Of a DNA stretch of 8,274 bases, positions 5,353 through 8,274 are shown one piece after another (within the stretch, counting starts at the first letter, position 1; the number at the start of each line of letters is the position of its first letter). The position numbers were made by a program, and so were the translations under genes. Where the stretch lies: assembly GCA_902494945.1 (NCBI GenBank), contig CABUVF010000092.1:1-8274 (forward strand). The letters run 5' to 3'. The DNA comes from an uncultured Collinsella sp. (GTDB lineage: Bacteria > Actinomycetota > Coriobacteriia > Coriobacteriales > Coriobacteriaceae). The notes below the pieces were generated by a model. The model did not search any database. It was not told the DNA's origin and saw only the letters and a list, made by a program, of their open reading frames with translations.

Positions 5353-6264
5353 ATGTCCGAGAACGAAGAGATCATGAACGAGACCGAGAACGAGACCATG
5401 GCTGCCGAGGTTGAGGCAGTCGAGACCGTGGAGACCGAAGCTGCCGAGGTTGAGGCTGCTGACGAGGTTTCCGCCGAGGAGGAGGCCGAGGTTGTCGAGG
5501 CCGCCGTTGATTACGATGACGAAGAGCTGATGGACAAGATGCAGAAGGCCGCCCGTCTGCTGCGTAGCCGTCGCTTTGCTATTTCCAAGGAGGAGGAGGC
5601 CAAGGCCGAGCGCATGGCGAACATCGAGCGCGCCATCAAGCTTCTTGACCTCAAGCCCAAGATGGAGCAGAAGGAAATGTCCGACCTGCTCGGCATGCGC
5701 CTCCGCGAGCTCGATGGTCTGATGGCCGAGGCCGAGGCTGCCGATCTGGTCGGCCGCATCGACGACGCCGAGGGCGATATGCGCAAGATCGTCGTCTTCG
5801 CTGCCGAGGATGCCGCTGAGGGCCTGGTCGAGCTTGCCAACAAGAAGGAGAAGCTCCTGCCCGAGCTTTCTTACGAGGAGGCCACCGAGCTGATGGCCGC
5901 TCTCGATAAGGTTATTGCTCCGCTCGTCGCCATGGGCCTGGACGAGGACCGCGGTCCTCGCGGTGGCCGTGACGATCGCGGTGGTCGTGGCGGCGACCGT
6001 GGCGGTCGCGGCGGCTTTGGCGATCGCGGTGGCCGTGGTGGCGACCGTGGCGGTCGCGGTGGCGATCGCGGCGGCCGTGGCGGCTTTGGTGACCGTGGCG
6101 GCGACCGTGGCGGTCGCGGCGGCTTTGGCGGCAACCGTGGTGGCTATGGCGATCGCGGTGGCAACCGTGGCGGCTTCGGCGGCAACCGCGGTAACGACCG
6201 CGGCGGTCGCGGTGGCGACCGTGGCGGCCGCAACGGTGGCGGCTTCCGCGGCAACCGTTTCTAG
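5353..6264 (+). CDS. MarR-like winged-helix protein with acidic N-terminus and RGG-repeat tail
   Basis: The 303-residue product has three zones. Residues 1-60 are strongly acidic (mainly Glu, Ala, Val) and probably disordered. Residues about 58-193 are helical and resemble a MarR-type winged helix: IERAIKLLDLKPKMEQKEMS with DLLGMRLRELDGLMAEAE as helix-turn-helix and ADLVGRIDDAEGDMRKIVVF as wing, then a long C-terminal helix pair. Residues 199-303 are almost only Gly, Arg, Asp and Asn with 20 RGG triplets and spaced aromatics (six Phe, one Tyr), like RGG boxes that bind RNA and drive condensates in eukaryotic proteins. AAGGAG lies 4 nt before the ATG. It stands alone, divergent from def. A DNA/RNA-binding regulator or RNA chaperone is likely; targets are unknown. 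The winged-helix call is from pattern only. Confidence 0.8.
   Translation: MSENEEIMNETENETMAAEVEAVETVETEAAEVEAADEVSAEEEAEVVEAAVDYDDEELMDKMQKAARLLRSRRFAISKEEEAKAERMANIERAIKLLDLKPKMEQKEMSDLLGMRLRELDGLMAEAEAADLVGRIDDAEGDMRKIVVFAAEDAAEGLVELANKKEKLLPELSYEEATELMAALDKVIAPLVAMGLDEDRGPRGGRDDRGGRGGDRGGRGGFGDRGGRGGDRGGRGGDRGGRGGFGDRGGDRGGRGGFGGNRGGYGDRGGNRGGFGGNRGNDRGGRGGDRGGRNGGGFRGNRF
5950..6261 (+). repeat. In-gene tandem repeat DNA coding for the RGG tail
   Basis: Short units of the type GGCGACCGTGGCGGTCGC are repeated with variation, alternating with GGCGGCTTTGGC units that add the aromatic residues. Synonymous choices differ between units (CGT/CGC, GGT/GGC), which argues for an old array held by selection on the protein rather than a fresh expansion. 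Such DNA is prone to length change by slippage or recombination. Confidence 0.75.
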
Positions 6265-6268
6265 TTTA

Positions 6269-6296
6269 GTTACGCCGTTCTACCGAACGGCGTAAC
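6269..6296 (+). terminator. Hairpin directly after the RGG gene
   Basis: GTTACGCCGTTC (6269-6280) pairs perfectly with GAACGGCGTAAC (6285-6296) around TACC, starting 5 nt after the TAG stop. A 12-bp perfect stem so close to the stop is a likely transcript end or 3' stabiliser, though no T-run follows. It is the copy-2 partner of 4628-4651. Confidence 0.55.
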
Positions 6297-6338
6297 AGCT
6301 CGACGCTGCGCACCCACCAGAGCGACAACTTGTCATTC

Positions 6339-6380
6339 AAAGAGGACGGCATGACCAGAAGGTCTATGCCGTCCTCTTTT
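6339..6380 (+). terminator. Long hairpin with T-run, probable terminator of the RGG gene
   Basis: AAAGAGGACGGCAT (6339-6352) pairs with ATGCCGTCCTCTTT (6366-6379); inside are GACC-AGAA-GGTC and one bulged T. The stem ends in TTTT (6377-6380) on the plus strand and AAA on the other side, the usual look of an intrinsic terminator that can work in both directions. The gene's stop is 75 nt upstream. Confidence 0.6.
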
Positions 6381-6436
6381 CATGCCAATTTGTTCGCTCT
6401 GGTGGGCGCTCGCTGTCGTTGCCAAAACATCGGGGT

Positions 6437-6517
6437 ACTCATTGGGGACAGACTTAAATGAGTAGTCATTGGGGATGTTCTTGTTTGGCTAGTCGTTTAA
6501 GGACGTCCCCAACGACT
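6437..6517. repeat. REP-like tandem hairpins with CATTGGGGA motif
   Basis: ACTCATT (6437-6443) pairs with AATGAGT (6457-6463). Directly after it, AGTCATTGGGGATGTTCTT (6464-6482) pairs with AAGGACGTCCCCAACGACT (6499-6517), two of the three non-complementary positions being G-U compatible. CATTGGGGA occurs in both 5' arms. This resembles repetitive extragenic palindromes mobilised by REP-associated tyrosine transposases; none is encoded in the window. The assignment is by look and from memory. Confidence 0.5.
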
Positions 6518-6525
6518 GCATAACG

Positions 6526-6591
6526 TGAGAGTGGATAAATTCCCGGTTTGGGCCTGTGTTCGAGCTCAAAGTGGGAGATTATCCACTCTCA
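6526..6591. repeat. Long hairpin with 13-bp perfect arms plus inner stem
   Basis: TGAGAGTGGATAA (6526-6538) and TTATCCACTCTCA (6579-6591) are perfect complements. Inside, ATTCCC/GGGAGA and TTTGGGC/GCTCAAA continue the stem with one mismatch and G-U pairs, leaving a 10-nt loop. A degenerate further copy of the arm, AAAATCCACGCTCG, lies at 6607-6620. It lies downstream of pdxT and could end its transcript, but no T-run follows on the minus strand. A small repeat family is another option. Confidence 0.5.
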
Positions 6592-6632
6592 TTTGTTGTG
6601 TGTGCGAAAATCCACGCTCGTTTCTATTCCGC

Positions 6633-7220
6633 CTACATTTGTAGGAACAGTTCGTGGAGGCGGGTGTCTTTATCGAGTTCGGGGTGGAAGGTTACGCCGA
6701 GCTGGTTGCCCTGGCGGGCGGCGACGATGCGGCCATCGACCTCTGCCAGGGCCTTGGCGTCGCCGTGGACCTCGACGATGCGGGGCGCACGGATAAACGT
6801 CAGCGGCACTTCACCGTCGATGCCGGCTACCTGCCCCTTGGCTCGAAAGCTGCCGAGTTGCCTGCCGTAGGCATTGCGCTCGACGAGTACATCCATGGTT
6901 GCCAAACGCGACGTGCCCTTATCGTCATGAGCGGCAAGGTCGTGAGCCAGCAGAATCAGGCCGGCGCAGGTGCCCAGGACGGGCATACCTTCAGCGATAC
7001 GGGTACGAAGCTCCTCGAGCATGCCCAACTCATCAAGCAGTTTCCCTTGAACGGTAGACTCGCCGCCGGGAAGTACCAGACGGTCAAAGTTCTGCTTCAA
7101 ATCAGCCGCCTGCCTCAGCTCAATACAGCGTGCGCCCAGCTCGGACAGTCTTGCCTCGTGCTCGGCAAAAGCGCCCTGGACCGCCAGCACGGCGACCGTT
7201 TGGTCTGCATAATCGCTCAT
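6633..7220 (-). CDS. pdxT: PLP synthase glutaminase subunit PdxT
   Basis: Class I glutamine amidotransferase that hydrolyses glutamine and passes ammonia to PdxS for de novo pyridoxal 5'-phosphate synthesis; cytoplasmic, binding the PdxS dodecamer. The 195-residue product matches the usual size (about 196 in B. subtilis). It shows AVQGAFAEH near the N-terminus, PGGEST (51-56), the nucleophile elbow GTCAG with Cys85, the ERNAYGRQLGSF stretch (114-125), FIRAP (142-146), and the catalytic His179 and Glu181 in FHPEL. The triad is complete. The ATG at 7220 follows AAAGGA by 6 nt. It starts 20 nt after the pdxS stop, so the two are one operon and probably made in matched amounts. The pair CCTAC/GTAGG spans its stop codon. 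I see nothing odd. Confidence 0.97.
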   Translation of the reverse strand: MSDYADQTVAVLAVQGAFAEHEARLSELGARCIELRQAADLKQNFDRLVLPGGESTVQGKLLDELGMLEELRTRIAEGMPVLGTCAGLILLAHDLAAHDDKGTSRLATMDVLVERNAYGRQLGSFRAKGQVAGIDGEVPLTFIRAPRIVEVHGDAKALAEVDGRIVAARQGNQLGVTFHPELDKDTRLHELFLQM

Positions 7221-7240
7221 GTGCGATCCTTTCTGCTGGA

Positions 7241-8131
7241 CTAGCGCCCGCGCTCCTCCATGATGATCTCGATTTCGTCGGCGTTGATGCCCACCATGGC
7301 CTCGCCCAGGTCCTCCGAAAGCTCGGCGATGAGCTTGGCGTCGGTGAAGTTTGCCACGGCCTTGACGATGGCGGCGGCGCGCTTGGCGGGGTCGCCGCTC
7401 TTAAAGATGCCCGAGCCGACAAAGACGCCCTCGGCGCCCAGCTGCATCATCAGCGCGGCGTCGGCGGGGGTCGCGACTCCGCCGGCGGCAAAGTTTACGA
7501 CGGGGAGCTTGCCCGTGGCATGGACCTCGCGCACCAGCTCGACCGGAACCTGCAGTTGCTTGGCTGCCTCAAAGAGCTCGTCGTTGCGCAGGGCAACAAC
7601 GTCACGGATCTGCTTTTGGATCTTGCGCATGTGACGCACGGCCTGAACGACGTCGCCCGTGCCCGGCTCGCCCTTGGTACGAATCATCGTGGCGCCCTCA
7701 GCAACACGGCGCAACGCCTCGCCCAGATCGCGGGCGCCGCAGACAAACGGCACGTCAAACTGGGTCTTGTCGATGTGATAGACATCATCGGCGGGGGAGA
7801 GGACCTCGGACTCATCGATGTAATCGATCTCGATGGCCTGCAGGACCTGCGCCTCGACAATGTGACCGATGCGACACTTGGCCATAACGGGGATGGAGAC
7901 GGCCTCCTGGATGCCCTTGATCATCTTGGGATCACTCATGCGCGAGACGCCGCCTGCGGCGCGGATGTCGGCCGGGATACGCTCGAGCGCCATGACGGCG
8001 CAGGCGCCCGCCTCCTCGGCGATGCGTGCTTGCTCGGGCGTGGTGACGTCCATGATGACGCCGCCCTTGAGCATCTGCGCGAGTTCGCGATTGAGTTTGA
8101 CGCGATCGGCCTTGCTGGTCTGTTCTGCCAT
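7241..8131 (-). CDS. pdxS: PLP synthase catalytic subunit PdxS
   Basis: Builds pyridoxal 5'-phosphate from ribose 5-phosphate, glyceraldehyde 3-phosphate and ammonia in the DXP-independent pathway, as a TIM-barrel subunit with PdxT. The 296-residue product fits the family (about 294). Key residues are in place: Asp28 in MDVT, Lys85 in VMAKCRIGH, which forms the first imine, and Lys153 in RTKGEPGTG, which takes the later intermediate; NFAAGGVATPADAA (213-226) and FVGSGIF (237-243) form the phosphate-binding end of the barrel. I chose the ATG at 8131 because GGGAG lies 5 nt upstream and the length and N-terminus then match relatives; an ATG 14 codons earlier (8173) gives an atypical extension and has no ribosome binding site. 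It is the first gene of the pdxST operon. Confidence 0.97.
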   Translation of the reverse strand: MAEQTSKADRVKLNRELAQMLKGGVIMDVTTPEQARIAEEAGACAVMALERIPADIRAAGGVSRMSDPKMIKGIQEAVSIPVMAKCRIGHIVEAQVLQAIEIDYIDESEVLSPADDVYHIDKTQFDVPFVCGARDLGEALRRVAEGATMIRTKGEPGTGDVVQAVRHMRKIQKQIRDVVALRNDELFEAAKQLQVPVELVREVHATGKLPVVNFAAGGVATPADAALMMQLGAEGVFVGSGIFKSGDPAKRAAAIVKAVANFTDAKLIAELSEDLGEAMVGINADEIEIIMEERGR

Positions 8132-8223
8132 GGTTGCTCCCTTGGTTGGCATGTGCATTGCTTGACGGAACATCCTATCGGGGAGCTGGGTATGGCGAAA
8201 TACTCAGTTTTCAAGATAATAAC

Positions 8224-8265
8224 AAGGTCAGACTAATACCAGATTGAATGGCTTAATAAGGTCAG
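8224..8265. promoter_or_regulatory. Direct repeats AAGGTCAG upstream of pdxS
   Basis: AAGGTCAG occurs at 8224-8231 and 8258-8265, 34 bp apart, each preceded by an AATAA-type A/T-rich stretch, about 95-135 bp before the pdxS start. On the minus strand, AT-rich text between them and the gene (around 8190-8225) could hold the promoter, but no boxes are convincing. They may be regulator-binding sites; some bacteria control pdxST with the MocR-type PdxR. The upstream gene is outside the window. Confidence 0.3.
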
Positions 8266-8274
8266 GTGATAGGC

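Larger units (their letters stand above)
6269..6419 (-). repeat. Composite structured element, copy 2 (opposite strand to copy 1)
   Basis: Read on the minus strand this carries, in the same order as copy 1: ACGACAGCGAGCG (6419-6407), a left arm, the GACC-TTCT-GGTC hairpin, a right arm, GCGCAGCGTC (6311-6302) and a CGCCGTTC/GAACGGCG hairpin. The arms CCCACCAGAGCGA (6313-6325) and TCGCTCTGGTGGG (6394-6406) pair with each other perfectly but are unrelated in sequence to the arms of copy 1. The conserved words with differing yet self-complementary stems point to selection on the fold. Like copy 1 it lies between converging genes. Confidence 0.7.

Noticed and set aside
5915..6295. Ala/Val-repeat open frame within the RGG tail
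   Set aside because: The tandem GGN-CGN repeats leave other frames open; the RGG frame continues from a real domain with a ribosome binding site.
7130..8236. Long plus-strand open frame (368 codons) opposite pdxS and pdxT
   Set aside because: It is antisense to two genes with complete catalytic signatures and is a by-product of GC-rich codon bias; its translation shows no recognisable domain.

Overview
The window is GC-rich, codes densely on both strands, and uses GTG starts with strong AAGGAG-type ribosome binding sites. Gene content and base composition suggest a Gram-positive actinobacterium of the class Coriobacteriia, most like Collinsella. This is recognition from memory, not a database result, and I hold it at moderate confidence.

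Layout, left to right: the N-terminal part of a Kup potassium transporter (minus, cut by the window edge); an EamA/DMT-type permease (minus) divergent from a LysR-type regulator (plus); a protein joining an XRE-type helix-turn-helix to a complete AlaA-type aminotransferase (plus); a short peptide deformylase (minus); a protein with an acidic N-terminus, a MarR-like winged helix and a long RGG-repeat tail (plus); and the pyridoxal 5'-phosphate synthase pair pdxS-pdxT (minus, an operon with a 20-nt gap).

Two things stand out around the fusion gene. It carries an internal ribosome binding site and ATG exactly at the natural start of AlaA, so one gene could give both a DNA-binding form (506 aa) and a free enzyme (405 aa). 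Its promoter region carries three exact direct copies of AAATTGAACTT, 42 and 31 bp apart (four and three helical turns), one of them forming a palindrome. This looks like an operator for the gene's own HTH domain.

The two convergent gaps (4454-4727 and 6265-6632) each hold one copy of the same composite structured element, in opposite orientations. Edge motifs, a GACCTTCTGGTC hairpin tip with a 5' bulge, and a GCCGTTC/GAACGGC hairpin are conserved. The long stems between them differ in sequence yet still pair within each copy, which is the pattern expected if structure is under selection. The second gap also holds a REP-like hairpin pair and a separate long hairpin of about 66 bp.

Functional links are loose. 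PdxST makes PLP, the cofactor of the AlaA domain; LysR probably controls the neighbouring permease; deformylase, Kup and the RGG protein are housekeeping or general regulatory genes.
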